Origin: Oceanicaulis sp. HLUCCA04
GTDB taxonomy: Bacteria > Pseudomonadota > Alphaproteobacteria > Caulobacterales > Maricaulaceae
Assembly (NCBI GenBank): GCA_001314625.1
Contig: LJSH01000001.1
Coordinates: 1-64,000 of the forward strand
Length of the DNA: 64,000 bases
Direction of reading: 5' to 3'
Shown piece after piece: positions 33,413 through 41,979 of this stretch. Position numbers and translations under genes: made by a program. A model generated the notes under the pieces. The model saw only the letters and a program-made list of their open reading frames with translations, ran no database searches and was not told where the DNA came from. Numbering within the stretch: position 1 is the stretch's first letter; every line of letters starts with the position of its first letter.

Positions 33413-35083
33413 ATGGCTGACGGCGAGATCGAACGCGACGCAATGGAATACGATGTGGTGATTGCCGGGGGCGGGCCTGCGGGGCTGGCCGCCGCCATCC
33501 GCATCCGGCAGCTCGCCGAGGACGAAGGCCGGGAGGTCTCCGTCGCCGTGATCGAGAAGGGTTCCGAGATCGGCGCCCATATTCTATCCGGCGTTGTGTT
33601 TGATCCCAAAGCGCTCGACGAGCTGTTCCCGGACTGGCGCGATGACCCGAACCAGCCTTTCGACACCGAGGTGACGGACGACAAGTTCGTGGCGCTGGGC
33701 GAATCCGGCTCCATGACCTTCCCCGGCTTTGCCATGCCGGGCTTCATGCACAATCATGGCTGCTATATCGGCTCTCTGGGCAATCTGTGCCGCTGGCTGG
33801 CCGAGAAAGCCGAAGGCATGGGCGTCGAGATTTATCCCGGCTTCCCGGCAGCCTCCCTGATCGAGGAAGACGGCGCCATCAAGGGCGTCATTACCGGCGA
33901 TATGGGCGTGGCGCGCGATGGCAGCCACAAGGATATGTACCAGCCGGGCATGGAGCTTCGCGCCAAATACACGCTCTTTGCCGAAGGCGCGCGCGGGAAC
34001 CTCTCCAAGCAGCTGATCAGGCGCTTTGACCTCGATGAGGGCCGCGAACCGCAAAAATACGGTATCGGCATGAAGGAGCTCTGGCGCGTGAAGCCGGAGA
34101 ATTTCCGAAAGGGCCTGGCCCAGCACACGATGGGCTGGCCGCTATCCAATGATACGGGCGGCGGCTCGTTCATGTATCATTTCGGCGATAATCTGGTGTC
34201 GATCGGCTTTGTCGTTCACCTCAATTACAAGAACCCGAACCTGTTCCCGTTCGGCGAGTTCCAGCGGCTGAAAACCCACCCCGAAATCGCGTCGGTCCTT
34301 GAGGGCGGCGAGCGCCTGTCCTATGGCGCGCGCGCGATCACCGAGGGCGGGTATCAGTCCGTGCCCAAGCTGGCCTTCCCCGGCGGCGCGCTCATCGGCT
34401 GCTCGGCCGGTTTTGTGAATGTGCCGCGCATCAAGGGCAGCCATAATGCCATGAAGACGGGCATGATGGCCGCAGAGGCCGCCTTCGCCGCGCTGGGCGA
34501 AAGCCGCCAGCATGACGTTCTGGAGGCGTATGAGGCGGCTTACGATAAATCCTGGGTCAAGGCGGAGCTGAAAAAGGTCCGCAATGTCAAACCGCTCTGG
34601 ACCAAATGGGGCACGGCTATCGGCATCATGCTGGGCGGCATGGAGATGTGGACCAACGAGCTGTTCGGCTTCTCCATCTTCGGCACGATGGGCCATGGCG
34701 GGCCGGACTATGCGGCCACCAAACCGGCAGACCAGTGCAAGAAGATCAATTATCCCAAGCCTGATGGCGTGCTGACCTTTGACCGGCTCTCCTCGGTGTT
34801 CATCTCCAACACCAATCATGAGGAAGACCAGCCGGTTCACCTGAAAGTCGCCGATATGGCGCTGCAGAAATCCAGCGAATACGACGTGTATGGCGGGCCC
34901 TCGGCGCGCTATTGCCCGGCTGCCGTCTATGAATGGGTTGAAGAAGGCAATGGCGAGCCCAAATTCGTGATCAACGCGCAAAATTGCGTCCATTGCAAAA
35001 CGTGCGACATCAAGGACCCCAACCAGAATATCAACTGGACAACGCCCGAGGGAGCCGGTGGCCCGAACTACCCGAACATGTAA
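33413..35083 (+). CDS. Electron transfer flavoprotein-ubiquinone oxidoreductase
   Basis: A 556-residue inner-membrane-associated flavo-iron-sulfur protein that passes electrons from reduced ETF to ubiquinone, completing acyl-CoA dehydrogenase reactions. FAD binding: EYDVVIAGGGPAGLAAAI near residue 12. The middle has the quinone-binding hydrophobic region (GGALIGCSAGFVNVPRIKG). The C-terminal 4Fe-4S ligands are Cys in RYCPAAVYEW and in NAQNCVHCKTCDIKDP. GGGAGGCG precedes the start. Length and motifs match the family fully. It functionally links to the acyl-CoA and glutaryl-CoA dehydrogenase genes in the window. Confidence 0.96.
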   Translation: MADGEIERDAMEYDVVIAGGGPAGLAAAIRIRQLAEDEGREVSVAVIEKGSEIGAHILSGVVFDPKALDELFPDWRDDPNQPFDTEVTDDKFVALGESGSMTFPGFAMPGFMHNHGCYIGSLGNLCRWLAEKAEGMGVEIYPGFPAASLIEEDGAIKGVITGDMGVARDGSHKDMYQPGMELRAKYTLFAEGARGNLSKQLIRRFDLDEGREPQKYGIGMKELWRVKPENFRKGLAQHTMGWPLSNDTGGGSFMYHFGDNLVSIGFVVHLNYKNPNLFPFGEFQRLKTHPEIASVLEGGERLSYGARAITEGGYQSVPKLAFPGGALIGCSAGFVNVPRIKGSHNAMKTGMMAAEAAFAALGESRQHDVLEAYEAAYDKSWVKAELKKVRNVKPLWTKWGTAIGIMLGGMEMWTNELFGFSIFGTMGHGGPDYAATKPADQCKKINYPKPDGVLTFDRLSSVFISNTNHEEDQPVHLKVADMALQKSSEYDVYGGPSARYCPAAVYEWVEEGNGEPKFVINAQNCVHCKTCDIKDPNQNINWTTPEGAGGPNYPNM

Positions 35084-35090
35084 GCCGGCA

Positions 35091-36785
35091 GTGCCGCAGG
35101 GGCTCTCGCCGTTGGCAGGGTTGTTGCGCGTGGCAGTGTGTCTGCCCGTGCTGGCGGTATCGTGCGCGCTGCCGGCCGACTTCCTGCAGGAAGACGAGCC
35201 GAGCGCCTATGGCGCGTTCCTGGCGGCGCGCTATGCCGGCTCCTCGCGGGACACGGTCGATTCGTCGCGGCTCTATGCCGAGGCGCTGAGCTATGAGCCC
35301 GGCTCCGAATTATTGTCCGAGCGGGCGTTCTACTCGGCGCTGCTGGCGGGCGAGTTCGACCGCGCCGATGAACCGGCGCGTCTGGCGGGCGATCACCCTG
35401 ACGGGCTGCAACTGGCGCATATCTATCTCACGGGCGGTGAGCTGGCCGGGCGTATGCGCGGGCCTTCAGTGGAGCTGGAAGACCCGTTCGGGCCGTTCGG
35501 CGCCATGGTGTCCTCCATGCTGGATGACTGGCGTCTGGTGCGCGCCGGGCGGGCGTCCGAAGCGGCTGACCGGCCCGTTACGGCGTCTGCCGGGCTGACG
35601 GGCCACATCATGCTGCACCGCGGGATGATCCTTGAGGCAGCCGGGCGCATGGACGCCGCTGACGAGGCGTACCGGGCGGCCTATTCCGGGCTCGACATGG
35701 AGGGCTTCACCACCATCGTGCGCGGCGGGTTTTTCGAGCGTCAGGGCCGCCGCGATGATGCCCGCCGCCTGTACCAGACCCATCTGGACCGGCGCAGTGA
35801 TGAACGCGATCCGGAAGTGGAAGAGGCGCTGGCGCGTCTGGACGCCGACGGACCGCCCCCGGCGCGGTTTACGCCAGCGCAAGGCGCCGCGCGGTCCATG
35901 TTCGCGCCCGCAGCCATGCTCAATGCTTCTGCCCCGGCTGAATATGCGGCGCTATACCTGCGCATCGTCCAGAGCATTGATCCCGGCTTTCACCGCAACA
36001 CCATGCTATTGGCCACCATCCTCGACCGGCTGGGATTGGAAGAGGATGCCATCGCCGCCTTTGACGCCGTAGATGGCGGGCCGCTTCTGGAACAGGCGCG
36101 GGTGGACGCGGCCTGGACCCTGTTCAGGCGCGGCGAGGAAACAGACGCGCTGGCGCGCGCGCGCGCCTTGGCTTCTGACGATCTGGGCGAGCAGCCCCGC
36201 CTGCTTCTGGCCGATATTTACCGCCTGACGGGACATTGCGGCGATGCGGTCGCGCTTTACGATACCGTGATTGCCGACCGCGCAGCGCAAAGCCGCGAAC
36301 CGGACTGGCGCCATTTATTCTATCGCTCCATCTGCCTGCAGATTGCCGGTGACTGGGCCGGCGCCGAGGAAGGCTTCCTGCAGGCGCTGGTGCTGGAGCC
36401 GGACGAGCCCCGCGTTCTCAACCATCTGGGATATAACTGGATTGTGCTGGGAGAGCGGGTCAATGAGGGATTTGCCCTCGTTGAGCGCGCCGCCGAACTG
36501 GCCCCTGAGAATGGTGCCATTCTGGACAGTCTTGGCTGGGGCCATTTCAAGCTCGGCCGCTATGAAACGGCTGTCGAATGGCTGGAGCGGGCAGTGGAGC
36601 TGTCACCGGCCAATTCGACGATCCACTGGCATCTGGGCGACGCCTATGCCCGCATGGGCCGCACGCTCGAAGCGGGCTTTCAATGGGAGCGAGCGCTGGA
36701 CCTGACCGCCGATCCGCGTGAGGAAGCGCTGCTGGAAGCGCGCCTTGAAAGCGGTATTGAAGACGCGCCCGAGGATATCGAATGA
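35091..36785 (+). CDS. Tetratricopeptide repeat lipoprotein
   Basis: A protein of about 564 residues made mostly of TPR-like helical repeats, clearest in the last third (FLQALVLEPDEPRVLNHLGY, LAPENGAILDSLGWGHFKLG, LSPANSTIHWHLGDAYARMG). The N-terminal segment VAVCLPVLAVSC is a lipoprotein signal with lipobox LAVSC, so it should be tethered in the envelope; an acidic Asp/Glu-rich tail ends the protein. The start is taken as GTG 35091, eight bases after the ETF-QO stop; GTG 35058 would overlap that gene and TTG 35118 is possible. Its stop overlaps ispE by four bases. The function is unknown, likely scaffold-like. Confidence 0.8.
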   Translation: MPQGLSPLAGLLRVAVCLPVLAVSCALPADFLQEDEPSAYGAFLAARYAGSSRDTVDSSRLYAEALSYEPGSELLSERAFYSALLAGEFDRADEPARLAGDHPDGLQLAHIYLTGGELAGRMRGPSVELEDPFGPFGAMVSSMLDDWRLVRAGRASEAADRPVTASAGLTGHIMLHRGMILEAAGRMDAADEAYRAAYSGLDMEGFTTIVRGGFFERQGRRDDARRLYQTHLDRRSDERDPEVEEALARLDADGPPPARFTPAQGAARSMFAPAAMLNASAPAEYAALYLRIVQSIDPGFHRNTMLLATILDRLGLEEDAIAAFDAVDGGPLLEQARVDAAWTLFRRGEETDALARARALASDDLGEQPRLLLADIYRLTGHCGDAVALYDTVIADRAAQSREPDWRHLFYRSICLQIAGDWAGAEEGFLQALVLEPDEPRVLNHLGYNWIVLGERVNEGFALVERAAELAPENGAILDSLGWGHFKLGRYETAVEWLERAVELSPANSTIHWHLGDAYARMGRTLEAGFQWERALDLTADPREEALLEARLESGIEDAPEDIE

Positions 36786-37678
36786 GCGCGGAGCAGGCGG
36801 TTGGCCTGACGGCCTTCGCTCCTGCCAAGATAAATCTGACGCTACGGGCCGGACCGCCCCGTGCAGACGGCTATCATCCCGTGCAAAGCCTCGTCGTGTT
36901 CGCCGACTGGGGCGATACGCTTCACGCAGCGCCAGCAGACGAACTGTCCTTGCGGCTGGAAGGCCCGCACGCGGCAGCGCTGGCGGACGACACGCATAAT
37001 CTGGTGCTGAAAGCGGCCTGGGCCCTGAGAGCGGCAGCAGACCAGCCCGGCCTTGGCGCCAGCCTGATCCTTGAAAAGCATTTGCCAGTGGCCTCCGGCA
37101 TTGGCGGCGGATCGGCGGATGCTGCCGCTGCGCTGCGTGTGCTCAACACCCTTTGGGATTTGAACTTTTCGATAAAGGAGCTGGCAGAGATCGGCAGCGT
37201 TGTCGGCGCAGATGTGCCCGCTTGCGTATGGTCCCGCCCGCTCCTGATGGAAGGGGTTGGCGAGCAGATACGCCTCTTGCCGGCCTGGCCGGAACTCGAT
37301 GCGATTATCGTCAATCCCGGCACGGCGCTCTCTACCGCTGACGTGTTCCGCGCGCTTGACGCCGCAGGTGGGCATGGGCCCATACCGGCGCTCGCACGCG
37401 TGCCTGTGGCCGGGGACAATGCCGTTGCCTTCGCGCTTGCTGCAGCGGGCCGCAACGACCTTGAGGACGCGGCGATAGCGCTCGAGCCGGCTATCAACGA
37501 GGTGCTGGGTGAACTGAACGGGCTGGAGGATGTGCGTCTGGCGCGCATGTCCGGTTCGGGTGCCAGCTGCTTTGCGCTGACAGACAGCGCCGATGCCGCC
37601 CGCGCGAGCGCGGTGGAGCTGGCGCGGCGTCATCCGGGCTGGACCATCCAGCCAGTCAAGCTTGGCGGGGTGGTGTGA
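36782..37678 (+). CDS. ispE: 4-diphosphocytidyl-2-C-methyl-D-erythritol kinase
   Basis: A 298-residue GHMP kinase of the non-mevalonate isoprenoid pathway that phosphorylates CDP-methylerythritol. The N-terminus has FAPAKINLTLRAGPPRADGY with the catalytic-region Lys, the ATP loop is PVASGIGGGSADAAAALR, and the C-terminal glycine loop is LARMSGSGASCFAL. The start overlaps the TPR gene (ATGA) and the stop overlaps the next gene (TGATG). It supplies precursors for the polyprenyl synthase encoded at 38700 and for the lipid carrier used by the neighbouring transferase. Confidence 0.96.
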   Translation: MSAEQAVGLTAFAPAKINLTLRAGPPRADGYHPVQSLVVFADWGDTLHAAPADELSLRLEGPHAAALADDTHNLVLKAAWALRAAADQPGLGASLILEKHLPVASGIGGGSADAAAALRVLNTLWDLNFSIKELAEIGSVVGADVPACVWSRPLLMEGVGEQIRLLPAWPELDAIIVNPGTALSTADVFRALDAAGGHGPIPALARVPVAGDNAVAFALAAAGRNDLEDAAIALEPAINEVLGELNGLEDVRLARMSGSGASCFALTDSADAARASAVELARRHPGWTIQPVKLGGVV

Positions 37679-38703
37679 TGGGCATGCTGCTTGTGCTTTG
37701 CGCCGCGCTTTGCGCCGTTGTCAGCCTGACGGTGGCAACGCTGATATGGAAGGCCGGTGTGCTGGACATGCCCGGCCATCGCTCCTTGCACGACAATCCC
37801 ACTCCGCGCGGCGGCGCGATCGGCATTCTGGCCGGTGCGGGCGCGGCCTGTGTACTGCTGGCCTTCTTGCCGGTGCCGCAGGGCAGCGCGCTGGCGCTTC
37901 TGGCACTGGTTGCGGCCATGGCGGCGCTGGGCGCGGCTGATGACGTGTTCGGCCTGGCCGCGAAGGTGAAATTCGCCATCATGGCCGCGACAGCTCTGGT
38001 CCTCGGCTGGTTTATCGGCGTCCCGGCGTTCCTCGCGGTTACGGCAACCCTCTATATCGCCCTGCCGGTGTGGCTGGGCCTTGCCGGTGCGGCCCTGTTC
38101 CTGTTCGTCGTCATCAATGCCGTCAATTTCATGGACGGATCCGACGGGATGCTGGCCGCCGGCCTGATCCCTGGCGGCGCAGGGCTGGCGGTTGCGGGCC
38201 TTGCCACCGGCCATCTGGATGCCAGCTTTGCCGGAGCAGCGCTGGCGGGGGGCTTGTGCGGCTTTCTGGTCCTCAATCGCCCGCCTGCACGCGTGTTTGC
38301 CGGAGATGGGGGGTCTTTGAGCGCAGGCGCGCTCTATGCGGGCGGTGCGCTGGCGATGGCAGGATCGGGCTTTTCCGGCGCGCTTTGGCTGGCGCCTCTG
38401 TTTGTCCTGCCCTTCCTGGCTGACGTCCTGCTGACGATGGCGCGCCGCGCGGCGGGCGGGCGGCTGGACCTGGAGGCGCACCGGGAGCATCTCTATCAGC
38501 GCCTGATTGCGGGCGGGTGGAGCCATTCGCGCGTTGCGTGGGCCTATGCAGGCGCGAGCGCGGTATGCGTGCTGGCAGGCTTGCTGGCCCTGCAAGGGCC
38601 GCAAGGGATTGCCGCTCTGGTGTTTGGTTTGATGGTGTGCGCGCTCAGCGGGTTGTATCTGCTGGGCGGACGGTATGCAGACCGTCTCGCCAGCCAGCCC
38701 TAA
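37678..38703 (+). CDS. MraY/WecA-like glycosyltransferase family 4 protein
   Basis: A 341-residue membrane enzyme with about ten helices that transfers a sugar-1-phosphate from a UDP-sugar to undecaprenyl phosphate. Family motifs: AALGAADDVFGLAAK (first Asp pair), NAVNFMDGSDGMLAAG, and FAGDGGSLSAGALYAGG. The cytosolic loop HREHLYQRLIAGGWSHSRVA is typical of WecA-like enzymes for surface polysaccharide start, rather than MraY itself. It overlaps ispE (TGATG; an adjacent GTG 37675 is an alternative start) and is convergent with the polyprenyl synthase gene, stop codons overlapping. Confidence 0.9.
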   Translation: MGMLLVLCAALCAVVSLTVATLIWKAGVLDMPGHRSLHDNPTPRGGAIGILAGAGAACVLLAFLPVPQGSALALLALVAAMAALGAADDVFGLAAKVKFAIMAATALVLGWFIGVPAFLAVTATLYIALPVWLGLAGAALFLFVVINAVNFMDGSDGMLAAGLIPGGAGLAVAGLATGHLDASFAGAALAGGLCGFLVLNRPPARVFAGDGGSLSAGALYAGGALAMAGSGFSGALWLAPLFVLPFLADVLLTMARRAAGGRLDLEAHREHLYQRLIAGGWSHSRVAWAYAGASAVCVLAGLLALQGPQGIAALVFGLMVCALSGLYLLGGRYADRLASQP

Positions 38704-39716
38704 TAGGCGCGGTCGACGACAAATTCCGCCAGCGCCGAGAGGGCCTCTGTCCATTCATTGCGCTCGAACACGCTCAAGGCTGACTGGGCATTGGCGGCAT
38801 GGGCGCGTGCCTGTGTCAGCGTGGCATCCAGCGCGTCATGGCCTTTCAATATGGCAATCGCGGCGTCCAGATCACCGGTCTTCTGATCCTTGCCGCCCAA
38901 CGTGCGCTGCCAGAAGCCCCGCTCGTCATCACTGGCGGATTCCAGCGCAATCGTGACCGGCAGGGTGATCTTGCCTTCGCGGAAGTCATCGCCGGTATTC
39001 TTGCCCAGCAGGGCGGCCAGCCCGCCATAGTCCAGCGCATCATCGACAAGCTGGAAAGCCAGGCCCAGCTCGCGGCCATAGGTGTAGAGCGCGTCCTGCT
39101 CGGCTTTGGGCCGTTCGGCCAGAATGGGAGAGACCTGCGCGGCGGCGGCAAAAAGCGCCGCCGTCTTGGCATCAATCACGTCCATATAGCTTTGCCGGGA
39201 CGTGTCGACATTGCCGACCATGGCCAGCTGGCGCACCTCACCCTCGGCGATGATGGCGGCTGCGCGCGACAATACGTGCAGCGCATCCAGCGATCCGGAA
39301 TCCACCATCAGCATGAAGGCCTGGGCGAACAGGAAATCGCCGACCAGAACACTTTGCGGATTGCCCCAGATATGGTTCGCCGATGCCTTGCCGCGCCGCA
39401 GCGCGCTCTCATCGACCACATCATCGTGCAGCAGGGTGGCGGTGTGGATCAGCTCCACTGCGCCAGCGAGCGCCAGATGGCCTTCGCCCTCATAGCCCAC
39501 CATGCGGGCGCTGGCGATGGTGATCAGGGGCCGGATGCGCTTGCCACCGGCCTTCACCAGCCAGGCGGCAAGCTCCGGGATCAGCTCCACAGGGCTGGCC
39601 ATGCGCCCGTTCAGCAAGGTCTCGACGCGCACCATGTCGCCGCCCGCCAGCGCCATCAGCGTGGTCACAGGGTCCGGTATTGCCTGCGGCGTGTCTTTCA
39701 GGGGCAGTCCGTTCAC
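38700..39716 (-). CDS. Polyprenyl diphosphate synthase (ubiquinone side chain type)
   Basis: A trans-prenyltransferase of about 338 residues. Both Asp-rich motifs are present: HTATLLHDDVVDESALRRG and AFQLVDDALDYGG, with GGKRIRPLI before the first. It lengthens farnesyl diphosphate with isopentenyl diphosphate; the likely product is the C40-C50 tail of ubiquinone (IspB type). The start is taken as GTG 39716 because family members begin near here; TTG 39788 is the upstream limit. Divergent from the DUF2007 gene. Confidence 0.9.
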   Translation of the reverse strand: MNGLPLKDTPQAIPDPVTTLMALAGGDMVRVETLLNGRMASPVELIPELAAWLVKAGGKRIRPLITIASARMVGYEGEGHLALAGAVELIHTATLLHDDVVDESALRRGKASANHIWGNPQSVLVGDFLFAQAFMLMVDSGSLDALHVLSRAAAIIAEGEVRQLAMVGNVDTSRQSYMDVIDAKTAALFAAAAQVSPILAERPKAEQDALYTYGRELGLAFQLVDDALDYGGLAALLGKNTGDDFREGKITLPVTIALESASDDERGFWQRTLGGKDQKTGDLDAAIAILKGHDALDATLTQARAHAANAQSALSVFERNEWTEALSALAEFVVDRAY

Positions 39717-39831
39717 GGTGGGCGATACTCTTGCTAAGCGCGGGTTTGAACCGGCACAATAGAAACGCGGCGCGGTGTCAGCAAGCACAGCACGCTGCGG
39801 CCAATGCGCCCGTCATGTCAGGAGATAGCGC

Positions 39832-40053
39832 GTGATCGAGATAGAAACTACCAACGATCCGGTAAAGCTGTCTTTCATTCAGGCGGTTCTTAAAGATGCC
39901 GGCATCAAGGCCATTGTGCTGGACGCCGAGACCGCCGGCATGTTCGGCGGCGCTCTGCCTTGGGTGAAACGCCGGGTGCTGGTGCCTGACGAGCAGGCCG
40001 AAAAGGCACGCCGCGCGCTGGCCGATGCGCTGGGCGACACCGACAAGCCATGA
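39832..40053 (+). CDS. DUF2007 domain protein
   Basis: A 73-residue protein that is one DUF2007 domain: IEIETTNDPVKLSFIQAVLK, then AGIKAIVLDAETAGMFGGAL and RVLVPDEQAEKARRALADAL. The fold resembles a small signal-transducing, PII-like unit; its function is unknown. GTG is the start, with AGGAGA six bases before it. The stop overlaps the next gene (ATGA). Often found next to the TrmN6-like methyltransferase in alphaproteobacteria, as here. Confidence 0.88.
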   Translation: MIEIETTNDPVKLSFIQAVLKDAGIKAIVLDAETAGMFGGALPWVKRRVLVPDEQAEKARRALADALGDTDKP

Positions 40054-40838
40054 GCATGGCCGCGACAAGCGGGCCGGAAGCAGGCATGGAGACCAGCCGC
40101 TCTACCCTGCATGACGGCCGCGTGGCTATTGATCAGCCCGTGCGCGGCTACAGGGCCGGGCTGGACGCCGTCCTGCTGGCCGCTGCGCTGGACCTTCGCG
40201 CGGGCGCACATGCGTGCGAGTTTGGCTGCGGGGCAGGGGCGGCGCTCCTGTGCGCCGCGCGCCTCAACCCGGACACCCGTTTCACCGCTTTTGAACTGGA
40301 TGGCGCGATGGCCGCGCTCGCCGCGCAGAATGCGGCCCTGAACGCAATTCAGGATAGGTGCGATATTCACACCGGCGACGCGCTGGCGATGGCGGGCCGG
40401 GACAGGTTCGACGCGGTCTTCTTCAATCCACCCTTTTTCGACGATGAGAGCGCCTTGCGCGCGCCGTCGGCGGAAAAGCGCGGTGCCTGGATCAGCGACG
40501 CCCCGCTGGCCGGCTGGATCAAGGCCGCGCTCGATGCGCTGCGGGCCAAGGGCCAGCTTGTGCTGATTCAGCGGACAGACCGGCTGGGTGACATCGTGAC
40601 CGCGCTGCAGGGCCGGGCCGGTGATATCTCGGTCCTGCCGGTCCATCCGCGCGCAGGCGAGCCGGCAAAGCGTGTCATCGTGCGGGCCGTAAAGGGCAGC
40701 CGTGCGCCGCTGCGCCTGCTGTCAGGGCTGGTCGTTCATGGCAGCGATGGCGAACGCTTTACCGCTGAATCTTCAGCCATTTTCTGCGGTGAGACCCGCT
40801 TTGACATGATGCGGGCCGTCCAAGGCAGGCGCCCATGA
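40050..40838 (+). CDS. TrmN6-like tRNA (adenine-N6) methyltransferase
   Basis: A 262-residue class I methyltransferase. It has VRGYRAGLDAVLLAAAL at the front, the S-adenosylmethionine loop ACEFGCGAGAALLCAARL, and the catalytic Asn-Pro-Pro-Phe in FDAVFFNPPFFDDESA, the pattern of tRNA1(Val) A37 N6-methyltransferases (YfiC/TrmN6). The exact tRNA target is inferred. It overlaps the DUF2007 gene at its start and a 46-codon gene at its stop, four bases each. ATG 40056 is an alternative start. Confidence 0.87.
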   Translation: MSMAATSGPEAGMETSRSTLHDGRVAIDQPVRGYRAGLDAVLLAAALDLRAGAHACEFGCGAGAALLCAARLNPDTRFTAFELDGAMAALAAQNAALNAIQDRCDIHTGDALAMAGRDRFDAVFFNPPFFDDESALRAPSAEKRGAWISDAPLAGWIKAALDALRAKGQLVLIQRTDRLGDIVTALQGRAGDISVLPVHPRAGEPAKRVIVRAVKGSRAPLRLLSGLVVHGSDGERFTAESSAIFCGETRFDMMRAVQGRRP

Positions 40839-40975
40839 TCGAGCTGACGATCGGCCTGCTCGTGCTGGCGATCATCTTTGCGGTGATATTCGGCCGCAAC
40901 GCCCGCCAGAAACGCGAACGGGCCGCCGAAGCGGCCCGCAAAGCGGTTGAAGCCAGACTGAATCGCCCGGACTAG
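40835..40975 (+). CDS. 46-residue single-helix membrane protein
   Basis: A 47-codon frame starting on the ATGA overlap with the methyltransferase stop. It encodes one membrane helix, LTIGLLVLAIIFAVIFG, then a strongly charged amphipathic tail (RNARQKRERAAEAARKAV). The coupled start, full helix and clean stop argue for a real small gene. The family is not recognised. Its stop overlaps that of the convergent SleB-like gene by four bases. Confidence 0.6.
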   Translation: MIELTIGLLVLAIIFAVIFGRNARQKRERAAEAARKAVEARLNRPD

Positions 40976-41727
40976 ACGCCGCGATCACCCAGCAGGTCGC
41001 GCTCGGCGCGGTTCGGGATGCGGTAGAAGATGTGATAGCCGATGCGGCGCGTCTGCACGAGGCTGGACGACCAGCGCGGATTGACGCTCGCGGTGTGGAA
41101 ATGGGTGGCAGAGCGCGTCACCTGCGGGGCAAAGCCCAGCATGGCATGTTTGGCCACCAGCTGTGACTGACGCCATGCCCGCCCGCGCGGAGCGCGTCCA
41201 GTAGAACCGTCACAGGCAAAGCTGAACTGGCACCCGGTGGCGCGCTCGGAACCCTGATAGACCACGCCACAAATATCGTCGGGATAGGCCCGGTGGCGCA
41301 CACGATTGAGCACCACTTCGGCCACGGCCATCTGGCCGCTCAAATTCTCGCCGCGCGCTTCATAATAGACAGCCTCGGCCAGGCAGTTCTGTTGACGTCG
41401 TGCATCGCGCGCCAGCGACAGATGGCCAAGATCGAATGTCTGCAAATCGTCCAGCGAGCGCCCGCTCACTTCGGGAACGAAATCACCCTCTGGCGCGTCG
41501 ATGGTGAAGGAAGCGGTCTGGAACAGGGCTTCGCCTTCTTCCCAGCTGCCTTCCAGAGTGCTGTCGATATAGCGCTCTGCGATGGACGCCCAATGGGCAT
41601 TGTCGGCCCGAACCGACAGCTCGCCGCTCAAAAGCGGCAGGGCACTCATCATGCCAAGCGCGGCTGCCACGCCTGAAAGACGCGCAAACCCTGACAACGC
41701 TGAACGCATTCGCGTCGCGAAAGCCAT
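40972..41727 (-). CDS. SleB-like cell wall hydrolase
   Basis: A 251-residue exported protein with an N-terminal hydrophobic segment (about 13-38). The catalytic domain of the Hydrolase_2/SleB family begins at NCLAEAVYYEARGENLSGQM, whose Glu is the likely acid, and continues through AVAEVVLNRVRHRAYPDDIC, GCQFSFACDG and ATHFHT. It should cleave peptidoglycan glycan strands. The start ATG 41727 follows AGAGG; the longer frame to 41781 is not needed. A sigma-70-like promoter with an overlapping palindrome lies upstream. Confidence 0.9.
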   Translation of the reverse strand: MAFATRMRSALSGFARLSGVAAALGMMSALPLLSGELSVRADNAHWASIAERYIDSTLEGSWEEGEALFQTASFTIDAPEGDFVPEVSGRSLDDLQTFDLGHLSLARDARRQQNCLAEAVYYEARGENLSGQMAVAEVVLNRVRHRAYPDDICGVVYQGSERATGCQFSFACDGSTGRAPRGRAWRQSQLVAKHAMLGFAPQVTRSATHFHTASVNPRWSSSLVQTRRIGYHIFYRIPNRAERDLLGDRGV

Positions 41728-41867
41728 GCATACCTCTTCTTCCGCCTTGCCGTTCGGATGCTGCGTCCCGCATGTCCCCATGCAACTCGCGCACCAGACC
41801 GAGCGTTAGAGATGGCACAGATAAGGTGCCCGCTTCGGTTAGCAAGGTATGAACGAAATCTGACGAA

Positions 41868-41902
41868 TGCATACTCAAGTGTGCAGGCACGGTCAACCGT
41901 GC
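41868..41902 (-). promoter_or_regulatory. Promoter and palindrome upstream of the SleB-like gene
   Basis: On the minus strand TTGACC (41896-41891), 17 bases, then TATGCA (41873-41868) makes a good housekeeping promoter. The -35 box sits inside an exact palindrome, GCACGGT-CA-ACCGTGC (41887-41902), as an operator would. The rest of the 250-base gap (41728-41979) is AT-rich and has no gene; no ppdK terminator is obvious. Confidence 0.55.
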
Positions 41903-41979
41903 TGCATTGCACATTAACTATAGCCACATTTCGGCCATACTCGAGTAAATGACAAGTCGAGATATAGTACAGATATGCC

